64,000 nucleotides of DNA, taken from assembly GCA_026874595.1 (NCBI GenBank), contig CM049318.1:50990750-51054749 (forward strand), given 5' to 3'. How positions within the stretch are numbered: position 1 is the first letter of the stretch; each line of letters begins with the position of its first letter. Made by a program: the position numbers and the translations under genes. Below, piece by piece: positions 1 to 12,089 of the stretch. Under the pieces are notes generated by a model, which worked only from the letters and a program-made list of their open reading frames with translations, was not told the origin of the DNA and made no database searches. Source of the stretch: Sipunculus nudus (lineage: Eukaryota > Annelida > Sipuncula > Golfingiida > Sipunculidae).

Positions 1-505
1 AAATAGGAATTTAAAAGGAACGCTTGTGACATAAATAAATCAGTTTATAGGAATTTTTTGCCAAAATATAGGACAAATATAGAACTTTTCACTGCACCCC
101 CCCCCTTTTTTTTACTTGGTTACGTTAATTCGAAAGTATAAATATAACATATGTTGAAACAGTTGGATTAAATGTGGCAATCTTTGGTTTCTTTCTTAAT
201 CCCAAAATCCTAGAAAATAAACCGGTAAGGTAATATATACCCAGTAAAAACTGACACCTGGGTCATGGATCATAGTTCCATATAATATTTTTTTCCCATC
301 AGGATGTACAAAGTAAAGTTTAAAAGTCTATTTAAACGTATAATGCGACAATATAATAAAATTCGAGGTTTTCATTATTGGACTTTTTAATTTATATAAA
401 CATTGTTGTTACATATATTGATAGACCTTTCCATATAAATTTCTTTTATGAAAATTGGTTGAATAGAAGCCAAGATTTTCACATTTACATTACCCCTAGC
501 CTTAT
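1..505. other. Unique left flank, no gene seen
   Basis: This stretch lies before the left boundary of the large duplication at about 506. It contains a poly-C/poly-T tract near 97-113 and AT-rich sequence. The longest open frame is about 60 codons with no recognisable composition. I see no gene here. Confidence 0.6.
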
Positions 506-1590
506 ATTTTCCAGCTCTAATGGTCAAGCGTCGGCTACAATCCGCTCAGTGGCACAAAACTGATGACAGTACTACTAATGTAGTAGTGCTCTAGAGGTAT
601 AATATCATGTCAGACTTAGCCTATGTGAGGGTTGAACGACGACGCTTTTGCCGGGTAGTTGTTCCCTGGATACACCTGATGTACAAGTCAGAATTTACTC
701 TGTCGATATTTACGTATCATTCTATACTGAAAATGGCACTGTTATACTGAGGGTTCATAAAATAATCGATTAATAATCGATCATCTACCGTTTATTTCTT
801 TCAATCATCGAATATATTTTTATAACCTAATTCTACTATTGATATATATATAACAGTAGTTGTCACACCTGGTTTGGTTATGGACAATTACTGGGGTAGT
901 GGGCCGCACATACAGATCATGTCTCTCAGTCGCAGTCACAAACACCATCCGAAGCACAACACAGAATGTGCTATACGGGTGTAATGTGCTGGAAAGAGAA
1001 AAACACGTGACATTGAACTCTCCAGTTCAATAGTTGCCTGTCAAGTGATATATAAAATAAAAACGGCGACAAATTTACAATAGGAAATATACAAAGAATA
1101 TACTCAGTTTTCAGAATTAACAGTCACATTCGCTAACACAATGTGCGGCACTTTCAATGTGATTACACATTGAGAACATTATTACTGAATGACCACTTTT
1201 GATCATTGATAAATCAAACTTTCTGACCACATTTAGCAAAATAAGCGTGTTATAATAACTAAAATGATATTAGCATTATTATGAAAATATAATGACTGTC
1301 ATACTCTAATGAATATTACATTGACACACTAATTCAGGGAATACACTGAAAATTACGTACCTGGAAAGAGAAAAACACATGACATTGAACTCTCCTGTTA
1401 AATAGTTGTCTGCTAAGAGACGTTAATCGGAAACCAGGTACACTATTTATATGCAAATGAACAATATTAATAATAACTGAGTAAGTTCATCCAATGTATC
1501 ACAAAAACGTATAAGGCCAAAATAAAAAAAAAGGTATGGTTCTCAGGCAATTTTTAAATTAAAAAGGTTTAAAACATTCCAAAGTGAATT
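506..1590. other. Non-coding left part of copy A with a short direct repeat
   Basis: I see no gene. A segment of about 50 bp starting ggaaagagaaaaacac occurs at about 991-1045 and again at 1361-1412, with a few differences. The same pair recurs in copy B near 36,135 and 36,508, so it predates the large duplication. It may be the edge of an old mobile element, but no element structure could be defined. Confidence 0.4.
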
Positions 1591-1599
1591 TGTTGATGG

Positions 1600-2700
1600 T
1601 GGCACTTGGAGAGAATTTCAACTCTTGAGTTCAACAATGATCCAGGGGAGGGGCAGTTGCTGTAAGTAGCTTTTCAGACAACAGAGATCACACTTTTTAG
1701 TCCCACAGAAGTAAGGTGCTCCCTGGCCGAAATTTCCCAAGAAAGCTTGTATTTGTTATCTTGTCTTTTACCGGTCCAGATGTGTTTAGACAGCTCAGTG
1801 TTTCAGCGTTGGATCTGTTACGAAAGGATTGTTCGTGGTTACTTTTTCTTGTCTTGAAATCACCTTCAGTAGGCCCTGTGTACTATTTCTCGCCATTGTC
1901 TGTTCTAAGTGTTGACTTATAGACAATGCATCCCAGCTGACTCAGACCATTCATGGGGCATTCATCTTTTTTAGGCAGTTAAATTGTTTAAGAGGTTCAT
2001 TTGCAGCTTTGTTATTATTTAGGACTTTCATATTATATTTTCTGTTCAGGTTAGACATGTTGGGTAAACAGCTATAGCTTATTTTTTATGAATAGCTTGT
2101 AGTACCCGTGATGTTTTGGCTAATGTTTTTCAACTAGCTTCATGAATTGTCTGCCATTGTTGGTTTTTACGTGACGTTTTAACGCGGATTGAACCATATT
2201 ATATTCATTTTCCTGTTTCTTTTTCTGTTTTACTGCGGGCTCAACATATTTTAAACTTTCTGTGAACCCGCTTTTCACTAAAGCTTTGTCAAAAATGGGT
2301 TTGGCTTTCATGAATAGCTCTTCAGTGGAAGAGGTGTCAGATACACGCTTGCTGATCATCATAGGTATCTGTCTGATAATTGCTGGAGGGTGATTGGATA
2401 GTGCATGGATACAGAGCGGATTATTGTTTGGTTTTCAGTAAGGGTAGAAATGTCTTTTTTTTTTTAAAGTCAGGTGTTACGTCTAAGAAATGTGTGCCGG
2501 TAAGGTTAGTTTCAATGGTTATCTTGAACCCAAGATGGGTAAGAGTTTGATCATTATCTAAGAGTACTTTCTGCTTAGGGTCTAGACATGTTAGAGAAAC
2601 AACCTTAACCGTCGTCTACAGGCCTAGATCATTTTCACCAAATTCCTTTTTCAACATATCTAGGAGGTATGTCAACAATTTTGCTAATCATCTTGGATGG
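1600..2700 (-). mobile_element. Penelope-like element remnant, copy A
   Basis: Read on the minus strand, 2362-2120 encodes the C-terminal part of a Penelope-type reverse transcriptase, including MMISKRVSDTSSTEELF and VKTNNGRQFMKLVEKH. These resemble the family pattern of a KR(V/I)S segment followed by VKTNIGxxFLxLIxKHF. Higher coordinates (about 2430-2530) give ITIETNLTGTHFLDVT in a broken frame. Lower coordinates (about 1970-1640) give CPMNG, IVYKST, YTGPTEGDFKTRKSNHEQSF and CDLCC, the order expected for the GIY-YIG nuclease with Zn-binding cysteines that follows the reverse transcriptase. Stops and frameshifts interrupt it, so it is inactive. The 5' side abuts a (TA)n tract. Assignment rests on remembered family patterns, not a search. 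Confidence 0.78.
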
Positions 2701-2702
2701 AC

Positions 2703-2705
<3 letters not shown>

Positions 2706-2762
<57 letters not shown>
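2706..2762. repeat. (TA)n microsatellite
   Basis: An uninterrupted TA run of about 56 bp. It sits at the 5' edge of the Penelope-like remnant, and its counterpart in copy B is at 37,853-37,899. Confidence 0.95.
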
Positions 2763-2763
<1 letters not shown>

Positions 2764-4060
2764 TTGGCCGGGTATACTGCCGTCAGTTTCGGTTGTTATT
2801 TATTTGTTGTGGTCTGTGTACGTGCAAGAGTGTACACACTAAGGTATTATTGGTCAGCAACGCTTCAAAGCTGTAATCCACCTCGGAGCAAAGCACCTGG
2901 GTTGTTACTTTTCCCCGATAATTAATTTTCGTCAGTTTATAATTTACTGCAATATCAAGGTAAAATTATATTTATAAAAATAAAAATAAAAAATATAAGA
3001 TGTGGTTTTCAGCACAGTGGTTAATTTTAAAAATTCAAATAATTTCACTGTATATGCATACGTGGAAAAGAAAATATTTTTTCTTATAATATTTTATATG
3101 GTCCCATAGTTATTTAGAAGCCTAGCTCCAAAAAACCCCAACATATCACAAAACAATATTCATAGTCACCACAAGATATTGAATAAACACAGCGATAAAA
3201 ATGATGTCAGAAAATTTGCCATATAAACGGAAGATATAGTGTCAATCTTGAGCAAACAAATATACAAATAAATAAACTGATGAACTAATACGATCTAATA
3301 ATAACTAATCAATAACTAACGTTGCTCCTTTACAATTATATATCTGAAGTGAACCACTTTTCTGTGTATACCCTTTCCATCTATAAATATCTAAAGAAAG
3401 TGTTGCTGTTATCAATAAGGTATAGCTTGAAATTTTACGATATGGTTCATATGAAACATATCAAATTTAGAGGTTAAGGCTTTAGGTTTTATCATTAGTC
3501 CATCTGGATTAGACCCCTTATTTTTCCGAAATCCGAGATCAGTCTTTGTCAAGTAAACGGCAGGAACCCATATCTACATTTGTTTGAATCAGGGTCATAA
3601 ATAGGGGCATCACAATTTCCTTATAGGTACATTTACCTTTTATCAACCCTTAAAATAATAGCTAATGTTGTTCATTAGTCCAAAGCAAATTGAATGAAAT
3701 AATATTTGCAGGGTACTGACTCAGGTAGATTTAACTCAATAATAGCCGAGAGGTGCCGACTTAACGCCTTTACCACTCTTTTTGTCAACATTTATATACT
3801 ATACTGAATAGGAAGACAGGATTCTAGAAATTAAGGCCGAATGCATCTTAAGTCAAATAGATAAAAAACTTTTATAAAGACATGTACATGTGCGAACTAT
3901 ACACAGAATATTTAAAAATAATGACACTATATATACCAAGTTTTGCTCAGCATTTGGAGCAATAAATGTAATTAATCATTATAGTAAAACACGTGTGAAC
4001 TAGCTATAAATGTACATGGCACTCTGAAATTTCCATTTTAAATTGCTTGTTTAATATATT
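2763..4060. other. Non-coding stretch upstream of the dead paralog
   Basis: AT-rich sequence homologous to about 37,900-39,510 in copy B. No exon, tRNA or recognisable element was found. Copy B has about 320 bp more at 38,168-38,490, at a site that is continuous here near 3030. Confidence 0.5.
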
Positions 4061-4061
4061 C

Positions 4062-4175
4062 ATTTTGGACTCGGACCCGGACTTCGAGTTAAAAAAAATC
4101 GGACTGGAAGAAGGTTCACTTGGACTCGTGCCTCAAGGACTCAGACTTTGACTCAAATGGCCTAGACTCGGACTT
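4062..4175 (+). repeat. Degenerate hexamer repeat (GGACTY)n
   Basis: Repeated ggactc and ggactt steps (for example ggactcggacccggactt) make a short imperfect hexamer array. The equivalent array in copy B is at 39,515-39,640 and is somewhat longer. Confidence 0.75.
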
Positions 4176-4263
4176 CATTCAACTAGATTTCCGAAGAACA
4201 ATGAAGACAATTCGTTGAAAGCCAATGTACTCCGTTATTTTTAATGGGACAAAGGGAGACCCA

Positions 4264-4266
<3 letters not shown>

Positions 4267-4314
<48 letters not shown>
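4267..4314. repeat. (TA)n microsatellite
   Basis: A TA run of about 48 bp. The copy B equivalent at 39,973-39,992 is much shorter, so the tract has changed length since the duplication. Confidence 0.95.
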
Positions 4315-4320
<6 letters not shown>

Positions 4321-4570
4321 AAGCTTGGCGTATCGCCTATATAACGATTGTATCACCATTGTAAAAGACGCAAGTGTTGAAAAAGCGCATTGAATACAGT
4401 GACCTGATACTGGAATCGGACAGGTCGCGAACTCCAGGAATAAAGAGTTTGAATCAATCGTTTCAGTGTACAAAATAAAAAAAAAGTTCCCAATGGCTCT
4501 ATTGTGTTACCAAAATGATATAATCTTGGTCATTGGTCAGATTTTATCATAGATACGTGATATACACGCA

Positions 4571-4574
4571 CAAG
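4571..4574 (+). other. Deletion scar: promoter and exon 1 missing in copy A
   Basis: Copy A reads cgcacaaggtaagg across this point. Copy B has cgcaca, then about 200 bp holding the promoter, the start codon and the signal-peptide exon, then gtaagg, the donor of intron 1. The donor remains in copy A but everything upstream that made the transcript is gone. Insertion in copy B instead of loss in A is possible, but it would have had to supply a promoter and an in-phase exon at once. Confidence 0.85.
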
Positions 4575-7500
4575 GTAAGGATTCTTTGCTATTCTATAAG
4601 CTTATGCTTTAAAGGATTTTTTGTTTTCGGACATCAGTTCGGGAGGGCATTTTTTTTTACCTTCTTGTTATAGGGTTTCGTTAAAATCTTAATTTACCAG
4701 GAGAGAACATGCTTTAAACAGAACTATTTTGCCAGACAGGTAACAGTACAACATGAAAAAGAAATTTTATCGAAATTTTATTATTTTCCTTTAGAAATTA
4801 GAAATTTCCGTACGCTTGGAGCTTATAATGGGCATATGTCTACTGATTTTTTAATGAATGGTTGAATAAAGATGCAAGCGACTTACAATAAACTCAATGT
4901 AAATAAGTCAACGGTATACGCACTGTCTAAAGGGGATTCCCTTATATCATCAAATAAGTACATGAGAGCATATTGCTTTTGAGACGTTCTATGATATTCT
5001 AGACAATATAAGACACAACTTATGTCCTAATGCTGTGCTGTGACGTGGTGACGGAATTTTTCTTATTCATGGCAACTGCCCCTTTGAAACTGCACATACA
5101 AGCGGTTAAAATATTTAAAAAAATCGACTTCTGTACAATACACATGTACTAGATTTTTTATATATTATAGGTGATATAATGGTTGCATATTTATTGATGA
5201 TATTTTTTGTTTAGTGATTCATATTTATATTGTTAGGCCAGAAGAGGTTTGTCTCTTAATCAGTTTTCTTTCATAAATGAGTGATAGAGCGCCATGTTTG
5301 TTACCTTTATATAATAAATTTAAGATGAAAATACTTGATCAGTGGAAAAAATTATGATAAAAACATTTGTATGGTAAAAAAGTGTAGCACATTGTAACAT
5401 AACGAAATTTATCGAAATTTTATGATGTTCTTTTTATAGAGGTGAAAATCTGTAAATTTCTTCTGAAAATCAAACATTTTTTTTTCAAAATTGACGCGAA
5501 CAAAGACTGCAGAAAAATGTCGCCCAGTATTATGACAAATGGCACCAGGTTGTCCACTATTTCATTAAGCATTAATATACATGGTAAATAGGTTACATAC
5601 CACATCCATATAGCTGTTTATCAGCGGCTGAACTTCAGAAACTAAGCATTACTTATAGGTAACTGTTATTTTATCGATCACCGGATTTTATCAAATTTTG
5701 ACTAAAGATGTTATAAGGTAAATTCTAATACCACTTGCAATATTTGAAGTTTTACAATTTAGGTTGCCTATAAACTTAATCAACAACGCAACTTTTTATT
5801 AATTGATTTTGTATATTAATGTATTTTACTCGGCGACTAATAATGAAAAAGGGTTTGGCTCACCTAAATGAAAAAAAAATTGATTAAGATTCAACAATTG
5901 ACTAAAGCAAGCGTCGTCACTTAAATATCTTAAGAGGCAAAAAACTTAACAAATAGAATAAAAGGTTATTTTTCTCAGGCATCGAGGAGCTTCAATTTCG
6001 GCCCCTGCTCCCATCCCGTCAAATCTGTTTATTTTGTTTTTCAGTTCAGTAATAATTTTCCGATTTTCAGCTGAAGCCGCTTCTAATTGTTTTCAAGAAA
6101 ATGAAATAATAAAATTTCGATAAATTTCCTATAATTATGGTATGCTTTGAACTGTTTGGCCAAATATTATTGGCATTTTAAGCTTGTCCGAATATCATAA
6201 GAAAAGATTTTTTATCGAAAACACATACTGAAAAACTGATAAGGATAAAAATAACCCGCGCATTCCGAGAAACAATATTTTAGTACAATGTACTTTAATC
6301 AGACTAAGTTATATAGCAAAATGATTCATGCAAATTTTAGCCCGCGCATCCCGAGAAACAATATTGTAGTACTTTAATCAGACTAAGTTATATAGCAAAA
6401 TGATTCATCCATTGTTTTTATTCGAACTGTGAGAGGACCGAGGGGATAACATGGATTGTTTGCCCCCCCTTGTTATATTTTCACTCAATTACGCCCGTGC
6501 CCGATCCTGTCGCTTCAATCGATTGCTTCGCAGTAATTCTTCTTGTTCTTGTTCTTTTATTAATTTTTCACCTGATTTCAGAATTGCTTTTAATAAAAAC
6601 AGTTCGTAAATTGTGTTGTTGTTCTCAAATTAGCTGAGACTGGTGAACATTTGGCGCGTCATGTTTCTTGTATATAGAACAGCTTGCCCAGTTTTTAACT
6701 CATACAGAAAACGGCTACTCCTTTTGGAGAGAATTGTATAAGACTCATAGACCCTTTGACAGTTCTTCTGCGTTGATTGTAAGTCCAAAATGTCTCCCCT
6801 AATCCGAATGCCATTCTCAGGAAATTCACCTTGGTATGAGAAAAAACCAAACCCCTCTTTGAATAGAGAAACCTTTTCGTATCAGCTGCTGTCGAATGAA
6901 GACGTGCGTTAACATTTGATAGATTTTTTGGGGGTCATGAATAGTGCACAATTTAAACTTGTCAAAGAGGCAGACGGTGAATCTGCGGCCCAAACGTGTC
7001 CGGAATATATTTATATCGATGTTGCAGTTCTGATTCTGTAAAATGAAACGAAAGGCCCACGCACAAGATATTGATAGAAGGACCAGCCGTTTAGGATATG
7101 ATAGCTAACTGTTTTGCTTTCACTTTAATCATCAGAAATGAAACAAGTACGTTTTAGTTCATATAAAGTTCCACAAAACCAGGTTCACATGCATCTCTAG
7201 TCGCGTCATAAATGGATATTGACCATGTGTAGTCGCTTCAATTTATCTTTAAGGTTGGGTTGGGGATGACATACACATATATTTATACACACTTTTTTAG
7301 CGTTTGTATTACAAATATCAAATATATTAGCATCTGTATGATGCATTACATATACATATATACTCAAAGATATTCCAAATATATACCAATTAAGTAAAAG
7401 GTCTTAGAAAATAAGGTATAATAATCTAGCATCAGTTAATTCTAAACCTAGTATTTCATAGTGAACTCATAAATGGAACCAACGTCCTTAATTCCATTTA

Positions 7501-7638
7501 TTAATATATGTCATTTGCAATATATCAATATTGTTCCCTGAGTAATAGGAGATTATATTGACGTCCCTTATCATGTGTTTTACTGTAATGTTGTCTTCTG
7601 TTCTATTAAATGTTTTATTCCTCCGTTTGTTCTTCAAG
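4575..7638 (+). other. Former intron 1 of the dead paralog
   Basis: This sequence is homologous to intron 1 of the intact gene but lacks the 341-bp satellite found there (the junction here is near 6845). I see no exon inside. A local 60-70-bp duplication around cccgcgcat(t/c)ccgagaaacaata occurs near 6256-6400. Confidence 0.6.
7260..7575 (+). repeat. Dispersed repeat family R, copy upstream of exon 2 (A)
   Basis: A module of about 320-360 bp starts near a TTTAGCGTTTGTATxACA-like stretch, passes through 'gtta attctaaacc' and ends after 'catttgcaatat..aatattgttccctga'. Related copies occur at 20,620-20,880, 20,920-21,255, 45,300-45,665, 61,860-62,015 and 62,050-62,405. Several copies carry a G-tract/C-tract foldback, which is missing here. 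The mobile-element type is unknown. Confidence 0.6.
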
Positions 7639-7780
7639 GGTACAACTGTGCAACCAATGAATGAAATTACGTCGGCTACTTTCACAACGGAAACAATCAA
7701 GTGCAATGTTCAGGCGTCCTGATTGCAAACAATGTCGTTTTGACAACTAAGCAGTGTGCAACACTAATGGCAAACGGCAA
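7639..7780 (+). pseudogene. Copy A exon 2 with a nonsense mutation
   Basis: The exon has the same length as in copy B (142 bp), with acceptor ttcttcaag and donor gtaagt intact. The eighth complete codon is TGA (7662-7664) where copy B has TGG (Trp31). The rest still reads as the N-terminal half of a chymotrypsin-fold domain, with TTKQC in place of the usual TAAHC. Confidence 0.88.
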
Positions 7781-8867
7781 GTAAGTATCAAACTTCAAGC
7801 AACCGTGTTATGACATTACTTTTATATATTTATTTTTTACTTGTCGCAGATTTTCAGATACAATTTAATTTTTATAACTTCAAAAATTCTGTCATTTAAA
7901 AATCAGATATGAGACCTTTATCTCCTTTTGAATGGCAATAGAATGATAGATAGTGTTACGGAACAACAGATCACGAGCACAAATTTTGTTACGGCAATAA
8001 AAAATCAGATTCTGCAACACAAGGCAGCATGAAATATCTAGGGGAATGAATAAAAAAGTCAGTGTTTTTTTGTTAACAAAATATCATAATTGATTCTTTA
8101 AACGATCCTAACATTACAATACACTAAATCAATACATTTACACAATATAATAATAATAAAAATGTACAGTACCAGAGTCCTGATCCTAGGCTTTGATTTC
8201 TGGATACAACCACTGTCAAAGCTCACCAAGAGTCCTTTAACCTCTGGCAATAATCCTAAAGGCAAACTGAAGACAATCCGTGTATAAAGTTTGCATAAGT
8301 CCGTAGAATATCTGTATGTTCCGCAATTACCGGAAAGGTCCCAAAAACTGACTAGAGTGTCGTACTCTTCCGTGTCCGCTGGATTTTTCTCTCTGCCGGC
8401 TCAAAACACAGACCCTTTCTAAGCTTTTTCACCCGAAGTCCAGAACTCTCATTCTGGAAGTCTCTAGACTGCCCCGTACCCGCTGTCTTTACACTCCCCG
8501 AGAGTTCAACAAGTGGGTTTCCAAAAGCAACGAACAGGGTTTGCGCATAACACGAATCAGAATGCCTAGCACATGCCAAGTTATGTCATATCCGGGCATA
8601 ACAAACATATACATGTAACAAAAGACATACAGGCAGACAGATATATAATTATATAGATAGATATAGGGACACTAGACAATTAAATAGGCAAGTACCCGCT
8701 GTCCCCTTCAAAGTACCCCCTGTCACCTTAAAAGTACTCTTTGTCCCCTTCAAAGTACCTTTGACCATTTTACCTTTTAGGGGATTTGTCCCCTTCACCG
8801 TTCTATTGTGAGATAATTCTACTATTCTGTTTTATATATTCTTTGTTTTTTCCCCTCATTTATCCAG

Positions 8868-9026
8868 TCATGCATCTCAAAAAAAAAATACTAAGGATAC
8901 GGTATACACATTTGCCTCTTGGAATGATCATAAATGTAAAAAACATATTACAGTATTTCGTCGAAGGCTGGAAAAAAATTAGTCCGTGATTTTGAAAATT
9001 GTGATATGTATTCATAATGGGTTTTG
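8868..9026 (+). pseudogene. Copy A exon 3, frameshifted
   Basis: The acceptor tttatccag matches copy B. After TWASWND-like sequence (encoding FASWNDHKCKK), two extra bases shift the frame, and TAG is reached at 8980-8982. A further extra base nearby restores the length modulo 3 but not the product. The donor position gttttg|gtacta is kept. Confidence 0.82.
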
Positions 9027-10326
9027 GTACTAGAATGGATTGAGCGGGTGTCCTAATTTCAATAGGGTTTAGGAAGCGGTTTATCAAGAGTAGCTTGTTC
9101 TATCGGTACTTTTGTGGGTTCTTCCCCTCACAATTCATTATCCAAAAAAGCCCACGGTTTCCGTTTGCGCCAAGGTGCGTAGATACGTAAACCGGTAAAT
9201 ACATACACGGATGAACACATGTTAAATACCAAAGTTACAAAATCATATTTTCACACACATACGCGAACAGCAGAACCATAGCTTACTCCATTCTTGTAAC
9301 AGTTTGAACCGTTTCTTTATTGATGTCATATTCAACTCTCAAGATTCTCTCGTAACTTGGCTCTACTATGACATTCCTGGCTGAATTCTAACCAATGCAT
9401 GGTCACAGTTTAGCCCGAAGCTAACCCTACTATTAGTTAAGCATTTTATTTTAACGTTTTACATTAATAGGCGGGTACTTAGTGTAACCTCGAGCTATTC
9501 AAATAGTTTAACGGTTGCAGATAAAAAAAAAGTGACACCTACATCAGTGCCCGTGTCGTCTAAGTTATTCATATATTAGGCTTAAGCTACCAGGATTGCG
9601 AAAAAGACCAGATGGAAACCCGCTAAGATACACATAATACTGGCTACTAATGATTATTATTCGGTCATTAGATGCAAGGAAGCAAAACGTGTCATTTATA
9701 TGGCATCGAAAGCGGTTTATTGCAGCCATAATTTTCAAACAGTCTCTTTCATCCTTCTCCTTGTATCCACATCTGTTGGATACTAAAACCATTATCCTGC
9801 TACTATTATTGGTCTCTTAATCCATAAACCGACGGGTCAGCCCTACTCACACGGTCGCCAATAAGATGGTGAGTTAGTCCGAACCCCCCATATTCCCTAC
9901 TTTAAGGTTTACGTCGATAAAAAATCAACGAATTTTACTCTATGTTAAAGTTTGGGGGGTTTTCCAAGGTGGTTCCGTGTAAACTAAAGACGCTATCACA
10001 TGATGGTGGATTAGTCGCCGAGTTGGCCCTGAGCTCACTCGGTTCAATTTGTTGAATAGCTCGGGTAAACTAGGCTATATCGGATTGCCTAGTGAGAATA
10101 TTAAACACGATAAGATGAGGTGTTTCCTCTTCAAATGGAAACAGCATCTCTGCCTCAGCAGCAATGTTGACAGGAATTCCCGTCATCCATGGATGACCCT
10201 CCTTAAAGTCGTGCTAAACTCGTACGTATTTCTTTATTAGGTGATACAGCTTAAGTCTATTGAATACATTTTAGTGACTGCAAATGTCTGTGTTTTCCAA
10301 TTGTACTGATAAAATTGTTATTACAG

Positions 10327-10746
10327 GTTCACCCGTAGGGGTGTCAGACCGCTCCAGTTCCTCTGGCTGTACCGCTGATGTTGATGCTTGGAGCTTCTAC
10401 GAGGGTTTGGCATGCGTAAAAACAAAGACGAAGCTGAGTTGTGGAACACCAATTCCATTGTCATGGACAACCCTCAAGTCAACTAGATATCCAGACCTCA
10501 TCGGGTGGGGAGATGCTGCTACTAATGGAGGTACCCCGAATAAAGTACAATGCACCACCAAAGTCCCCAATGGACCAAGGGGGATACTATGGTGACGCAG
10601 GGGCAGCAATCGTTTATAATGGCAAACTTAAAGGTATCATATCTCACACGTCGTGCGGCTCAACATTATATATACTGGCGGCATGAAGATAAATAAAATG
10701 CTTGACGGCCTGATTGCAAATTGTGGTTGCCTCATGGCCAGACTAG
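10327..10746 (+). pseudogene. Copy A exon 4, first tandem copy, internally deleted
   Basis: Acceptor ttattacag and donor gtgagt are intact, but the exon is 420 bp instead of 509. About 90 bp following the codons for NKVQCTT are missing, removing three cysteines and shifting the frame. One extra C near the start and one missing A in the tcaaacatta region are further indels. The active-site region here reads GDAGAA, also without the catalytic Ser. Confidence 0.87.
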
Positions 10747-11943
10747 GTGAGTACATGTCATAATATGTTCTGCTAATCGATATTCATACCTCCGCCAGGA
10801 AGGTATTTTTCTTGTCTGTTCAGAATCTTTACGCAAAAAGTAAACAAATTTTTCTGAAATTTTGTGGAGGATAGGGTAACACCTAAGGCACATTCTATTT
10901 GAATTTGGGGGTATTCTGGAAGATTAGATTACATATTAAATTCCCAGGAAGTGACACAGGATGTGACACATGGCAATTTCTTTGTTCACGGGGAAACCGC
11001 TTCATTCATACGTGTTACGGCAAGCATTTTCTAAAGAATATGACATGATGAACCTGTTTTTCTGAAATTTTACCTTGTACAGGAAACACAGTAAAAATTG
11101 ATTGGCCGGGGGGGGGGGGGGGGTTTCTTGGCAGAAATATCAGGTAGCCGTAAGACAACACAGGTTTATGTTTTCCTATATTCGATTTTTGTCGTCATTA
11201 ACATTATGAGGTGGATATATTAATCATATGCCTTGTGTCTGACATCTGTATGAACAGCTTTGTTTATGTGAATTATTACATAGCGGCGTCGATTTATCTG
11301 CATGGGTGGAGAGTTGACTTATATGCGTAGGTTGGCGCAATAGAAGATTTTGTTTGGTAATATATCATGATTTAATCACTTTGTTAAAATGAGGATAATC
11401 ATACCAGCTTGACCGTAGGTTCACATAAAAATACGCTGATGGATCAAATTTAAATTAAAAGTAAAAATAAATAAATAAATTAAACATAAATCACTTTCGT
11501 ATAACAGAAATATACATAAAGAAAAGTGGAATTATTCGCGGAATAATCTCTCTGAATTTTTTAATTTCAAGAGATGGTCTGGTTCTAAATTTGATAATTA
11601 AATCCTAGATAATAGCAAAACTTTACACTGAACAAGTGTTCAATTCTTGCTTAAACGTGCATTTAACTGTTTCTACGGTCCACTTTCGGCCACTTGAGCA
11701 AGAGAGAGCTTGTATAAACGTTCTCCAAGGCACAAGACACCAATCATGTGTTTGCACTGTGTGAAAAACGTCCAACTCGCATTTAACGGTTTAAATATTT
11801 TTTCTTTGAATAGACCAAAGAGCACAAAATCGCAATATATTTTGGGACCTTTTCTTCATTTGCACATTCATAATTAGCAGCGAATCCATTGAACAAATAA
11901 TTTTATGGCTTAAATCACAAATATATGTTGTTTTGTATAAAAG

Positions 11944-12014
11944 GAACCCTCACCACAGCGACATCTGAAACGGACGACCCGGGATCAGGTGACAGTGACA
12001 GGGAGGCAATCACG
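11944..12014 (+). pseudogene. Copy A exon 5, first tandem copy (acidic linker)
   Basis: A 71-bp exon between ataaaag and gtacgt. It encodes an acidic Ser/Thr/Asp linker (TATSETDDPGSGDSDRE) related to the copy B linker. It is open, but it lies downstream of the lesions in earlier exons. Confidence 0.75.
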
Positions 12015-12089
12015 GTACGTTTTCTTTATGTGTTAATATTTGAGATGATTTTACCTACTTATTGGTGTAATTTTTATATTGATAACTGT

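Noticed and set aside
4183-4473. 96-codon minus-strand frame, also present at 39,890-40,171
   Set aside because: Its middle is translated from a (TA)n tract of different length in the two copies, and no start or splice context supports it. It may be old repeat sequence.
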